Origin: CAJUOR01 sp964596105
GTDB taxonomy: Bacteria; Bacillota_I; Bacilli_A; Erysipelotrichales; Coprobacillaceae
Direction of reading: 5' to 3'
NCBI GenBank assembly: GCA_964596105.1
Contig: CAZQRT010000018.1
Span: 1-19,724, forward strand
Length of the DNA: 19,724 nucleotides
Below, piece by piece: positions 5,680 through 13,801 of the stretch (positions are counted from its first letter, which is position 1; every line of letters begins with the position of its first letter). The position numbers and the translations under genes were made by a program. Under the pieces are notes generated by a model. The model saw only the letters and a list, made by a program, of their open reading frames with translations. It did no database searches and had not been told where the DNA came from.

Positions 5680-6055
5680 CTCGGATAAATTGACAATAGC
5701 AGTTAAAAAGTTCTTTCAGTCTTTTCTCGTCGTGATTTAAATAAAGCGTGCCCAGCACCGCCTCAAAACCCGTCGACTCATGATGCTCGCTGGTTTCCAG
5801 ATGGCGCTTCGTCTTGCTGTTGCGGCCGCGCCGGTATATTGCCCATTCTTCCTCGGAAAGCAGATCATAAACCTTGCAGTGCTCGATAAAAGACTGCTGG
5901 GCCTTGGCGCTGACAAAAGCGACCGCCCTCTTTTGTAACAAATCGGGCTTGCGCAGGCCTTCGACTTCAATCAGGTAACTTCGCACCAATAGTTCCAGGA
6001 CCGCGTCGCCGACGTAAGCCAGCACCAGGGCGCTGATCTCGCCGGTCTTAATCAA
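5633..6055 (-). CDS. mrnC: Mini-ribonuclease III
   Basis: Mini-III is a small RNase III-like nuclease lacking the double-stranded-RNA-binding domain and matures 23S rRNA in Bacillota. The 140-residue protein has the core motif ALVLAYVGDAVLELLVRSYL with the expected catalytic Asp at residue 17, the RGRNSKTKR segment and a second metal-binding stretch TGFEAVLGTLYLNHDEKRL. It starts at TTG, overlapping the cysS stop as TTGA, with no better in-frame start upstream, so its translation is probably coupled to cysS. It overlaps rlmB at the other end. Confidence 0.93.
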   Translation of the reverse strand: MIKTGEISALVLAYVGDAVLELLVRSYLIEVEGLRKPDLLQKRAVAFVSAKAQQSFIEHCKVYDLLSEEEWAIYRRGRNSKTKRHLETSEHHESTGFEAVLGTLYLNHDEKRLKELFNCYCQFIRGEDFANVDLRQECGE

Positions 6056-7386
6056 AGGACACCCAGCGCCATCAGCCGCGCTCTAAGCTCATCAGCCGCC
6101 GCGTAATCCTTATTGGCTTTATGCTCCTGCCACTGCTGGTAAAGGTCTTTTTCCTCATCCGTTAAAACATGATAAGGAAAAGCCAGACCGAGAATGTCGC
6201 ACATTTTCATCAGCGTGCTAAATTGAACAGAAACCAAATCAGTTGTAACCTCTTTACTGCGCAAAGTGATATTTAATTTTTTCATCTCATCCATGATCAT
6301 CATCAGAGCGTTGGAAGTGTTTAAATCATCCCCGAGCATATCCGCGTAATCCGCTAAAATCTTCTCATCATAAGCAGCGTTTAAATTCCCGTCATGCGTC
6401 TGGAGATACAACGCGGCGCTTTGCACCGTACGGCTCACCCGCCCCGTTTCATTCCGGGCGGTGCTGACGGTCTCATCGGTATAATTCAAAGGACTCCGGT
6501 AATGGGTGGCAAGCATCAGCCACTTGTAAACCAGCGGTCCTAATTCCGCGATCAGATCTTTGGCCCATTTGACATTGCCCAGCGACTTGGACATCTTGAC
6601 ATCATCGATGTTGATCATCTGGTTGTGCATCCAGTACGTCGCGATCTTGTGATGATGGCAGGCCTCAGACTGGGCGATCTCATTTTCATGATGCGGGAAT
6701 TTTAAATCCTGCCCGCCGCCGTGAATATCGATCCGGCCGTTCTCAAAAATATCATTGATCATGACGACACATTCCGTATGCCAGCCGGGCCGCCCCTTAG
6801 ACCACGGGCTGTCCCAGGCGATGCCCTCCGTTGTCTTTTTCCATAAAGCGAAATCAAGCGGCGAGGACTTTTTATCATTTTCCTCCACCCTTGCCCCGGC
6901 GATGAGATCTTCCTTTCGAATGCCCGACAGGCAGCCGTAATCAGCCACGCTGTCCACCTTGAAATAAACATCGCCGTCGACGACATAGGCGCTGCCGTTT
7001 TTGACCAGTTCATCGATAAAAGAAATCATGCGGTCCATCGTCTGCGTCACGCGCGGCGTATAGGTCGGTGTCAATAAATTCAGATCAGCGCGGATCTTCT
7101 CATAAGCCTGAATGTATTTCTCCGCCAGCTCCTGCTCACTGATGCCCTCTTCTTTGGCGGCGTTGATGATCTTGTCATCAACATCGGTGTAATTGGAGAC
7201 ATAAGTGACCTCATAGCCGGAAAAAAGCAAAAGCCTTCTTAACACATCAAAAACAATCATCGGCCGGGTATTGCCGATATGAGCGTGATTATAGACCGTC
7301 GGCCCGCACACATAGATGCTTACTTTCCCGGGATGAAGCGGGACAAATTCCTCTTTCTGATGAGTCAGACTGTTATAGATTTTCAT
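6052..7386 (-). CDS. cysS: cysteinyl-tRNA synthetase
   Basis: It charges tRNA-Cys. The 444-residue protein, slightly short for the family, has the class I HIGH-type motif HAHIGN (34-39), zinc-site residues C27, C206 and the histidines of KFPHHENEIAQSEA (about 229-242), and KMSKS at 264-268. The C-terminal anticodon-binding region ends in DYAAADELRARLMALGV, typical of CysRS. The ATG at 7386 has AAGGAGG upstream and lies 15 nt after a lipoprotein gene, with which it shares a promoter. mrnC follows with a 3-4 nt overlap. Confidence 0.97.
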   Translation of the reverse strand: MKIYNSLTHQKEEFVPLHPGKVSIYVCGPTVYNHAHIGNTRPMIVFDVLRRLLLFSGYEVTYVSNYTDVDDKIINAAKEEGISEQELAEKYIQAYEKIRADLNLLTPTYTPRVTQTMDRMISFIDELVKNGSAYVVDGDVYFKVDSVADYGCLSGIRKEDLIAGARVEENDKKSSPLDFALWKKTTEGIAWDSPWSKGRPGWHTECVVMINDIFENGRIDIHGGGQDLKFPHHENEIAQSEACHHHKIATYWMHNQMINIDDVKMSKSLGNVKWAKDLIAELGPLVYKWLMLATHYRSPLNYTDETVSTARNETGRVSRTVQSAALYLQTHDGNLNAAYDEKILADYADMLGDDLNTSNALMMIMDEMKKLNITLRSKEVTTDLVSVQFSTLMKMCDILGLAFPYHVLTDEEKDLYQQWQEHKANKDYAAADELRARLMALGVL

Positions 7387-7401
7387 ATTGTCCTCCTTGT
7401 T

Positions 7402-7890
7402 TCAGCGAATGACCAGGGTCTTTAAATAAAGCTTCATCTCATCAAGATGCTCGTCATACGTCCCGGTATCAGCCAGATAGGAATAAATATACTGGCGGCC
7501 GGCCTGAAATACCACGGCCTCATAAAAGCCGGCTTCCTCCCCGGGATCGCGGCCCCACACAAAGAAGCACGGCTGGCCGTCATCAAGCTCGCCGCTCTGA
7601 CTGTCCAGATCGACAATCCCGAGGCCCTCCAGCTCTTTCATATAAAGCGCTAAAAGCTCCTCCGGGCCGTTGTCCTCCCCGACCTCAAAAGCGTTAAAAT
7701 ACAAAACCTCATCGCCCTTGACGGCCTGCGCGCTCAGCTTCATATCATCGCGCGTGAACTGCCAGGAGCGCGGACAGTAAAAGCTCACTTCCTGACTGAC
7801 GTGAACCTGCTTTCCTTCCTGTTCCATATTGAAGGCATGCTCCTGACATCCCGCCAATAATAAAAGAAAACAAACAATGACCTTTCTCAT
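7402..7890 (-). CDS. small lipoprotein of unknown function
   Basis: The 162-residue product has a lipoprotein signal: MRKVIVCF, a hydrophobic run and the lipobox LAGC with the lipidated cysteine at 15. The mature part contains FYCPRSWQF, FNAFEVGED and a C-terminal FQAGRQYIYSYLADTGTYDEHLDE-type segment, loosely like PsbP/DcrB-fold lipoproteins, but I cannot assign a function. I chose the ATG at 7890, 7 nt after a perfect AAGGAGG; the longer frame to 7938 would begin inside the promoter. It has its own promoter and leads directly into cysS. Confidence 0.85.
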   Translation of the reverse strand: MRKVIVCFLLLLAGCQEHAFNMEQEGKQVHVSQEVSFYCPRSWQFTRDDMKLSAQAVKGDEVLYFNAFEVGEDNGPEELLALYMKELEGLGIVDLDSQSGELDDGQPCFFVWGRDPGEEAGFYEAVVFQAGRQYIYSYLADTGTYDEHLDEMKLYLKTLVIR

Positions 7891-7914
7891 AGTTCGCCTC
7901 CTTCGCTTAGCCCC

Positions 7915-7943
7915 ATTGTATACGAAACAAGTAGCCATTGCAA
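7915..7943 (-). promoter_or_regulatory. promoter of the lipoprotein-cysS transcript
   Basis: Minus-strand -35 TTGCAA (7938-7943) and -10 TACAAT (7915-7920) with a 17-nt spacer. The -35 directly follows the T-tract of the glg terminator. The predicted leader is very short. Confidence 0.7.
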
Positions 7944-7970
7944 CAAAAAAAGGGCCGCCAAAGCAGCCCC
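7944..7970 (-). terminator. intrinsic terminator of the glg operon
   Basis: Just after the glgA stop the minus strand pairs GGGGCTGC with GCGGCCCT (two wobbles) around a short loop, followed by seven consecutive T in total. Confidence 0.8.
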
Positions 7971-7974
7971 TTGT

Positions 7975-9111
7975 TTATTCGTCTAAAAGACTCTGGAAAG
8001 CCTGAATATACTGCTGAGCGCTGTTTTCCCAGTCCAGCTTGCAGCACATCGCGGAATAAACCAGATGTTCCCAGTGATCCTTCCGGGAGTAAATGTTCAA
8101 AGCGTAGTCGATGACATCCATCATCTCGCTGGCGCTGTAATGAGCGAAACTGAAGCCGGTGCCGGTGCGGTCGTACTCATTGTAAGGCGCGACGCTGTCT
8201 TTCAGACCGCCGGTCTCGCGCACGATCGGGATCGTGCCGTAACGAAGCGACATCATCTGCGACAGGCCGCACGGCTCAAACAACGACGGCATCAAGAACA
8301 TATCGCAGGAAGCGTAAATGCGGCAGGACAGACCGAAGTCATACTTCAGGTTGCAGGAGAACTTGTCCGGCTGCTGCTCGCCCCAGTAGCGCAAAGCGTC
8401 CTCATACTTGCGGTCGCCGGCGCCAAGCAATACGATCTGNNNNNNNNNNNNNNNNNNNNNNNNNNNNNNNNNNNNNNNNNNNNNNNNNNNNNNNNNNNNN
8501 NNNNNNNNNNNNNNNNNNNNNNNNNNNNNNNNNNNNNNNCGGAGATTGCCGTTGTAGTAAAGATGATCGCCCAGACCGTACAGATCGTTGATCAGACGCG
8601 GATCCGCCTTGCCCTGGTAGGCGATATTATGAATCGTGAAGGTGATCTTAATATCGCGGTAGAACTCATAATAGCCGTAGCGCTCCTTGTACAAAGGTGC
8701 GATCATCGCTGTCTGCCAGTCATGAAGACTCAGGATATCCGGTTTGATATTAAGATGACTCATCATCTCTAAAACCGCGAAATCGAAGAAAGCGAAGCGC
8801 TCATAGTCGTCATCATAGGAATACAGTCCCGGGCGGCCGAAGTAATGCTCGTTATCGATGAAGTAGAACGTCACTCCGTCCAGCACGGTTTTGAAAATTC
8901 CGCAGTATTCCCGGCGCCAGGAAACCCAGATATAGTAATTAGTCACATATTCCAGGGTTTCGGTCAGCTTCATATCCATGTACTTCGGCAAAACGACGCT
9001 GCACTCCACACCCTGCTTGACCAGCGCCTTAGGCAGTGAGCCTAATACATCCGCGAGACCGCCGGATTTGATATACGGCGTGGCCTCACTGGTGACAAAC
9101 AAAACCTTCAT
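7975..9111 (-). CDS. glgA: glycogen synthase (ADP-glucose type), interrupted by an assembly gap
   Basis: GlgA extends alpha-1,4-glucan chains from ADP-glucose. The N-terminal half has the signature MKVLFVTSEATPYIKSGGLADVLG, where the KxGGL lysine region binds ADP-glucose, plus LSLHDWQTAMIAPL and FTIHNIAYQG. The C-terminal half has QIVLLGAGDRKYEDAL and the acceptor-site stretch MPSLFEPCGLSQMMSLRYG. A run of exactly 100 N (8440-8539) replaces the middle. Only about 344 residues are determined whereas the family is near 475-480, so roughly 130 residues are missing; the frame across the N run is coincidental. The start overlaps the glgD stop by one nt (TAATG). Confidence 0.94.
   Translation of the reverse strand: MKVLFVTSEATPYIKSGGLADVLGSLPKALVKQGVECSVVLPKYMDMKLTETLEYVTNYYIWVSWRREYCGIFKTVLDGVTFYFIDNEHYFGRPGLYSYDDDYERFAFFDFAVLEMMSHLNIKPDILSLHDWQTAMIAPLYKERYGYYEFYRDIKITFTIHNIAYQGKADPRLINDLYGLGDHLYYNGNLXXXXXXXXXXXXXXXXXXXXXXXXXXXXXXXXXXQIVLLGAGDRKYEDALRYWGEQQPDKFSCNLKYDFGLSCRIYASCDMFLMPSLFEPCGLSQMMSLRYGTIPIVRETGGLKDSVAPYNEYDRTGTGFSFAHYSASEMMDVIDYALNIYSRKDHWEHLVYSAMCCKLDWENSAQQYIQAFQSLLDE
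8440..8539. other. 100-N assembly gap inside glgA
   Basis: Exactly 100 consecutive N, a conventional scaffold-gap placeholder. Comparison of flanking motifs suggests the true missing sequence is longer, roughly 350-400 nt, covering the domain linker and the conserved motifs between the IAYQG and LLGAGD segments. Confidence 0.97.
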
Positions 9112-10220
9112 TAAACATTGTCTCCTTCTTTAATATAAAGCGGGTTGCTCTTGGTGCCTTCCAGCTCCGTGACTTTCTCAACCGTCACGCCCTTGTCGAC
9201 AATGACATTTTCCAGATAAGCCCCGTCCGCGATCTTGGAACCGGAGAAAATAATGCTGTTTTTAACCGTGGCGCCGGTGCCGATGACAACCTCGCGGCCG
9301 ATGATGCTGTTTTCAACCTTGCCGTCAATCATCGCGCCGTTAGCCACGAAGGACTTCGTCACCCGGGCATGCTGGCGGTATTTAGCCGGCGGCGTGTCAT
9401 TGGTGCGGGTGAAGATCGGCCAGTTGCTCTTGAACACCTGCGTGGAGATATTGAGATCCAGCAGTTCCAAAGAGTATTCCAGATAGTGCTCGATGGAATC
9501 CAGGCAGCGCGCGTAGCCCTTGTACTCGCAGGCGTGGATCGTTCTCTCGTCAGCCAGGTAAGCCAGAGTGTCGCGCAGATTGAAGAACGAGCTCAAATGA
9601 GTCGCGTAGTCAATCAGCTCTAACAGCACGCTGGTGTTAAACACATAAGTCTCCAAAGAGATGTCGCGCTCTTTCTTGTTGCCCTTGTTGATCTTGATCT
9701 CTTCAACCTGGCCGTTGTCAAGCTTCAGATAGTCGCTTCCGATATAGGCCTCGTCGGCGTTGTCGATATGCTGGTAAACCATCGTGATCTCAGCGCCGCT
9801 TTGGATATGCTCGGCGATAATGTCTTTATAGTTCATCGTCGTCACGATATGAGCCGGGGAAATCACGACATAATCCGGATTGTTGTCTTTGATATAAGCG
9901 ATGTTTTCCACGAGGTTGTTGATGTCGTGATTGTATTTTAAATTATTGGCGTATTTCTCATTGTAAAGCAGCGAGATGCCGCCCTTTTTCAAGTTGAAAT
10001 TCCACTGGTTGCCGGTTCCGATATGCTTGAATAACGAACGCGGATTGTTTTGAATCAGAATACCGACGGCATCCAGATCGGAATTAGACATATTGGATAG
10101 CACGATATCAATAATGCCGTAACGGCCCAGGTAACTGACCGAAGCCACCGGACGGCGCTCGGTCAAGCCTTTAAATGAAACCTCGGAATGGAGGTTGACC
10201 AGTCCAATTGTTTTTGCCAT
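9111..10220 (-). CDS. glgD: glucose-1-phosphate adenylyltransferase-like subunit GlgD
   Basis: GlgD is the partner subunit of GlgC in Bacillota ADP-glucose pyrophosphorylase. The 369-residue protein keeps the nucleotidyltransferase fold (YLGRYGIIDIVLSNMSNSDL, TGNQWNFNLKKGG, VVISPAHIV) and a C-terminal left-handed beta-helix region (ANGAMIDGKVENSIIGREV). The GGxGxRL-type loop of active enzymes is absent: the N-terminus reads LVNLHSEVSFKGLTERRPVA. It is therefore probably non-catalytic and modulates GlgC, as described for the Geobacillus pair. It starts 14 nt after glgC with AAGGAGA upstream and is translationally coupled to glgA. Confidence 0.95.
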   Translation of the reverse strand: MAKTIGLVNLHSEVSFKGLTERRPVASVSYLGRYGIIDIVLSNMSNSDLDAVGILIQNNPRSLFKHIGTGNQWNFNLKKGGISLLYNEKYANNLKYNHDINNLVENIAYIKDNNPDYVVISPAHIVTTMNYKDIIAEHIQSGAEITMVYQHIDNADEAYIGSDYLKLDNGQVEEIKINKGNKKERDISLETYVFNTSVLLELIDYATHLSSFFNLRDTLAYLADERTIHACEYKGYARCLDSIEHYLEYSLELLDLNISTQVFKSNWPIFTRTNDTPPAKYRQHARVTKSFVANGAMIDGKVENSIIGREVVIGTGATVKNSIIFSGSKIADGAYLENVIVDKGVTVEKVTELEGTKSNPLYIKEGDNV

Positions 10221-10234
10221 GATTACTGTTCTCC

Positions 10235-11365
10235 TTATCTATTATTATCGCTAATCAGCGCGACTTTCTTCGCTTCCTTGTTGATTTCGGTACCGGCGTG
10301 AATGACGCAGCCCTCATCGACAATCGCTTTATAAATCTCCGCGTCCTCTTCGACGATGACACCCGGCATCAATACGGAATCAACGACCTTGGCGCCCTTG
10401 CCGACAGAAACATTGTCAAATAAAACCGAACCTTCGATATGGCCGTCGATGATGCAGCCCTGGGTGAGCATGGAGTTCGTGATCTCGGCGTCCTCACCGA
10501 TAATCTGCGGATGAGAGTTGGTATCCTCGGTGTAAATCTTCCAGTCTTTCTTCAAATTATAAAGATCCAGCTCATTTTCCTCATCTAACAGATCCATATT
10601 GGCCTGCCATAAAGAATCCACGGTTCCGACATCTTTCCAGTAACCTTCGAATTCATAAGCCTGCAGCTTCTTGCCGTCTTTAAGCATAGCCGGAATGATA
10701 TTCATGCCAAAGTCATGCTTGCTGTTCTCATCCTTGGCATCATCAATCAAATAGCTGCGCAAAGCCTTGTATGAGAAGATGTAGATACCCATGCTGGCGA
10801 GGGTTGATTTTGGATGCGCCGGCTTTTCCTCAAACTCATAGATGGAGCCGTCCTCATGGGCGTTCATGATACCAAACCGGGTCGCCTCTTCCAAAGTGAC
10901 ATTCAAAACCGCGACCGTTAAATCCGCTTTCTTCTCCTTATGAACCGCGAGCATCTTGTCATAGTCCATCTTGTAGATGTGGTCGCCGGAAAGAATCAGC
11001 ACATAGTCAGGATCATAGGTGTCAAGGAAACTGATGTTCTGGTAGATGGCGTCAGCGGTTCCGGCATACCAGGTCGCGCCGACCTCGCCGCGCTCACGCG
11101 CCGGCAGGATCGCCGCTAATGAACTGCTGCCGTCGAGTCCCCACTTGTTGCCGGCTCCGACATACGTGCCCAGAAGCACCGATTCATACTGCGTCAAAAC
11201 TCCGACGATGTCGATATTGGAGTTTGTGCAGTTGGAAAGTGGAAAGTCGATAATCCGGTACTTGCCGCCAAAATAAACGGCCGGCTTCGCCACTTTGGCG
11301 GTCAAAGCCTCCAGTCGGGTTCCGCGTCCCCCGGCCAGAATCATTGCAACCATTTCTTTTTTCAT
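10235..11365 (-). CDS. glgC: glucose-1-phosphate adenylyltransferase, catalytic subunit
   Basis: It makes ADP-glucose from ATP and glucose-1-phosphate, the committed step of glycogen synthesis. The 376-residue protein has the catalytic loop ILAGGRGTRLEALT (about 9-22), KPAVYFGGKYRIIDFPLSNC, the metal/substrate region LILSGDHIYKMDYDKML, the glucose-1-phosphate motif FEEKPAHPKSTLASMGIY and a C-terminal beta-helix of hexapeptide-type repeats (SVLFDNVSVGKGAKVVDSVL). It is first in glgC-glgD-glgA. AAGGAGG lies about 13 nt before the ATG, longer than usual. No glgB or glgP is in the window. Confidence 0.96.
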   Translation of the reverse strand: MKKEMVAMILAGGRGTRLEALTAKVAKPAVYFGGKYRIIDFPLSNCTNSNIDIVGVLTQYESVLLGTYVGAGNKWGLDGSSSLAAILPARERGEVGATWYAGTADAIYQNISFLDTYDPDYVLILSGDHIYKMDYDKMLAVHKEKKADLTVAVLNVTLEEATRFGIMNAHEDGSIYEFEEKPAHPKSTLASMGIYIFSYKALRSYLIDDAKDENSKHDFGMNIIPAMLKDGKKLQAYEFEGYWKDVGTVDSLWQANMDLLDEENELDLYNLKKDWKIYTEDTNSHPQIIGEDAEITNSMLTQGCIIDGHIEGSVLFDNVSVGKGAKVVDSVLMPGVIVEEDAEIYKAIVDEGCVIHAGTEINKEAKKVALISDNNR

Positions 11366-11422
11366 ATTTGTGATTTTACCTCCTTAAGCGTAAATTTTTT
11401 TGTAACCGCTTTTTATAACTCT

Positions 11423-11450
11423 ATTCTATCATACTTCCCCTTTAAAGCAA
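11423..11450 (-). promoter_or_regulatory. promoter of glgC-glgD-glgA
   Basis: Minus-strand -35 TTGCTT (11445-11450) and an extended -10 TGATAGAAT (TAGAAT at 11423-11428) with a 16-nt spacer, about 60 nt upstream of glgC. No clear operator was recognised. Confidence 0.65.
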
Positions 11451-11477
11451 CCGTTTTTTTGATATTCCTTTAATGCG

Positions 11478-11506
11478 AAAAAAAAAGGGATGACCACAGT
11501 CACCCC
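11478..11506 (-). terminator. intrinsic terminator after the GH1 gene
   Basis: Directly after the stop codon the minus strand pairs GGGGTGAC with GTCATCCC (one wobble) around TGTG, followed by nine T. It separates the folT-bgl transcript from the glg promoter. Confidence 0.85.
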
Positions 11507-12985
11507 TTAATCAAGATCCTCGCCGTTAGACTCATAGACCTTTTTCATATAATAGAATGAATCCTTTTTAGAACGGGCAAAATCGCCGTGTCCCTCGTCA
11601 TCGAGGTCGACATAGATGAATCCGTAGCGCTTGCGCATCTCGCCGGTGCCGGCCGATACCAGATCGATGTGACCCCACGGGGTATAACCGATGAGATTCA
11701 CGCCGTCGATTTCGACCGCCTTTTTCATTTCCTTGATATGGGCGCGCATGTAGTCAATCCGGTAGCCGTCATGGATCGCGCCGTCATCAGCCACCTCATC
11801 GATGGCGCCGAGGCCGTTTTCGACAACCATCATCGGCAGATGATAGCGGTCATAAATCTGGTTGAGATTGATTCTTAAACCGACCGGATCAATCGTCCAG
11901 CCCCACTCGCTGGCCTTCAGATAAGGGTTGCCGACGCCGCGCGTCTGGTTGCCCTCCGTGGTCTGATATTTTTCCGGATGAGCGGCAAAGGTATTCGAGC
12001 TGTAGTAAGAGAACGAATAGAAATCCACCACACCCCGCTTTAACAGCTCATCATCGCCCGGCTCTTTTTTGATGACGATGCCGTCTCTTGCCAGCTGCTT
12101 CAGCTTGTACTCCGGATAATAGCCGCGGCATAAAACATCGCCGTAGAACCACTTGAAATCATGCGCCCCGATGATCTCAGCCATGACATCCTCCGGATCG
12201 CAGGTGCGCGGATAGCTGGCGCCGTGGGCAATCATGAGCCCGATCATGTTGTCAGGATCCACCTCATGACCAATGATGACCGCCTTGGCCGAACCGAGAA
12301 AGAGATGCCATTTCGCCTGCTCCACGTTCTGGCGGTTGGAGACATGCTCATGGATGCCGTTCATCATGAAGTTGCCGTTGATGTTGATCTCATTGACCGT
12401 CAGCCAGTATTTCACAAGACCTTTGTAACGGGTGAACACCGTCTTGACATAATTTTCAAAAGCGTCCAGGGTGTGGCGGGAAACCCAGCCGTCATACTCG
12501 TTGGCGAGATGCAGCGGGCAGTCAAAGTGATAGAGCGTCACGAGCGGCTCGATCCCGTAGCGGTGACATTCCTTGAACACATCCTCGTAAAACTGCAGAC
12601 CTTCTTCATTCGGTTCCTCGTCATCACCGTGAGGAAAAATCCGCGTCCAGTTGATGGAAAGGCGGTAGACATTCATGCCCATTTCCGCGAACAGGGCGAT
12701 GTCCTCTTTCCAGTGATGATAGAAATCCGTCGCCTCGTGACTCGGATAATACGTATCCTCATCGACGACCGCTTTGCCGCCGGCGGGAATATCTTCCTGA
12801 CTGGTGAATTTCTTCCGGGTCCCATCCGGCATTTCGATGACAAACACGCGCGGGATGTTGTGGATGCCGTCACCCCCGGTCAGCGTGTCAGCGACCGCGA
12901 GCCCCTTGCCTCCGGAGAGATAACCGCCCTCATACTGATTGGCGGCGGTTGCCCCGCCCCATAAAAATCCTTTTGGAAAAGCCAT
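11507..12985 (-). CDS. glycoside hydrolase family 1, probable 6-phospho-beta-glucosidase
   Basis: GH1 enzymes cleave beta-glucosides with retention. The 492-residue protein starts AFPKGFLWGGATAANQYEGG and has the acid/base glutamate in LTVNEIN (about residue 200) and the nucleophile in VVENGLG (about 390). The SAGTGEMRKRYGFIYVD segment near the C-terminus carries the Ser, Lys and Tyr typical of phosphate-binding 6-phospho enzymes, so substrates are probably PTS-imported beta-glucosides. The region 50-80 (MPDGTRKKFTSQEDIPAGG) looks like an extra loop. I prefer the ATG at 12985, with AGGAGG 10 nt upstream, over 12994. It starts shortly after folT with no promoter or terminator between, so the THF riboswitch probably also controls it; no PTS gene is nearby. 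Confidence 0.92.
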   Translation of the reverse strand: MAFPKGFLWGGATAANQYEGGYLSGGKGLAVADTLTGGDGIHNIPRVFVIEMPDGTRKKFTSQEDIPAGGKAVVDEDTYYPSHEATDFYHHWKEDIALFAEMGMNVYRLSINWTRIFPHGDDEEPNEEGLQFYEDVFKECHRYGIEPLVTLYHFDCPLHLANEYDGWVSRHTLDAFENYVKTVFTRYKGLVKYWLTVNEININGNFMMNGIHEHVSNRQNVEQAKWHLFLGSAKAVIIGHEVDPDNMIGLMIAHGASYPRTCDPEDVMAEIIGAHDFKWFYGDVLCRGYYPEYKLKQLARDGIVIKKEPGDDELLKRGVVDFYSFSYYSSNTFAAHPEKYQTTEGNQTRGVGNPYLKASEWGWTIDPVGLRINLNQIYDRYHLPMMVVENGLGAIDEVADDGAIHDGYRIDYMRAHIKEMKKAVEIDGVNLIGYTPWGHIDLVSAGTGEMRKRYGFIYVDLDDEGHGDFARSKKDSFYYMKKVYESNGEDLD

Positions 12986-13006
12986 TTTTCTCATTCCTCC
13001 TGATAA

Positions 13007-13786
13007 TCAAAATTTTGTGTACCGGTTCAACAGGTACCCCAGGCTGGTGATCATAAACGCCGTCACCGGGACAAGAAACATCGGGGTGACCAGGCGCGGC
13101 AGCCAGTAGAAGAGCAAAGGCACATTTTTGCCCATGTAAAGCCACAGACCCCAGCCGCTGATTAAAGATCGCGCGAGAATGCCGGCAAAGGTGACAAGAT
13201 AAATCTTGTCATAGGAAAACAGTCCGGGATCTTTCTTCATGCGTGAAAACCACTCTAAAAGCACCAGCGAAGCGATGCCAAACAGCACAAAAGCCAGAAG
13301 CAGTATCCCGTTAACAATATGCAGGCCGCCCTGAAAAGAGATCATCTGAATCACTTCATTGGTACTCAGGGAAGAGAAGACGATGACAAGCACCGTATAA
13401 GTCACCAGCCCGATTCGAATCCAGGGCAGAAGGGAATGGCGGGCCGGGTGCTTTTTAAACCAGCTATAGATCATGCCGGGAATAAAGCCGATCGCCATCT
13501 CGCTGAGGGTAAAGATCGGGTTCCAGGCGCCCCCGGTAAAAAGCAGATAGCTCAGCGTGTCGTAAATCGCCGCCACCGCCGCCCCGGGCAAAGGCCCGAG
13601 CACGATGCTCGCGATAATCAAAGGAACCGCGGTAAAACCGATATTCTGGGTCGCGCCGCCAAAATTCAGCCGGATGGTGAGGGGAATGCCGGTGAGGCGG
13701 GTAAATCCGCCCCCGAGCAAAAGCGCGACGGTCACCAGAAAAGCGCCAAAAACAATCGTACGGGTGTCAAAAATCTTCTTTTTCAT
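13007..13786 (-). CDS. folT: folate-type ECF transporter S component (FolT-like)
   Basis: S components are membrane proteins that bind a vitamin and dock onto the shared EcfA-EcfA'-EcfT module. The 259-residue product is mostly hydrophobic with about six or more helices, including AFLVTVALLLGGGF, LNFGGATQNIGFTAVPLIIA and GPLPGAAVAAIYDTLSYLL, which fit the FolT family. Folate as substrate is supported by the THF riboswitch directly upstream and by folC next to it. I chose the ATG at 13786 with AGAGGT 7 nt upstream; the ATG at 13804 lies inside riboswitch helix P1. A C-terminal extension of about 60 residues makes it longer than many S components. Confidence 0.88.
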   Translation of the reverse strand: MKKKIFDTRTIVFGAFLVTVALLLGGGFTRLTGIPLTIRLNFGGATQNIGFTAVPLIIASIVLGPLPGAAVAAIYDTLSYLLFTGGAWNPIFTLSEMAIGFIPGMIYSWFKKHPARHSLLPWIRIGLVTYTVLVIVFSSLSTNEVIQMISFQGGLHIVNGILLLAFVLFGIASLVLLEWFSRMKKDPGLFSYDKIYLVTFAGILARSLISGWGLWLYMGKNVPLLFYWLPRLVTPMFLVPVTAFMITSLGYLLNRYTKF

Positions 13787-13801
13787 GTTATTACCTCTTT
13801 T

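Noticed and set aside
12161..12964. 267-residue plus-strand frame opposite the GH1 gene
   Set aside because: It is a shadow of the GH1 coding frame, rich in Asp/His/Val/Arg as expected for the complement of GC-rich codons, with no recognisable motif.
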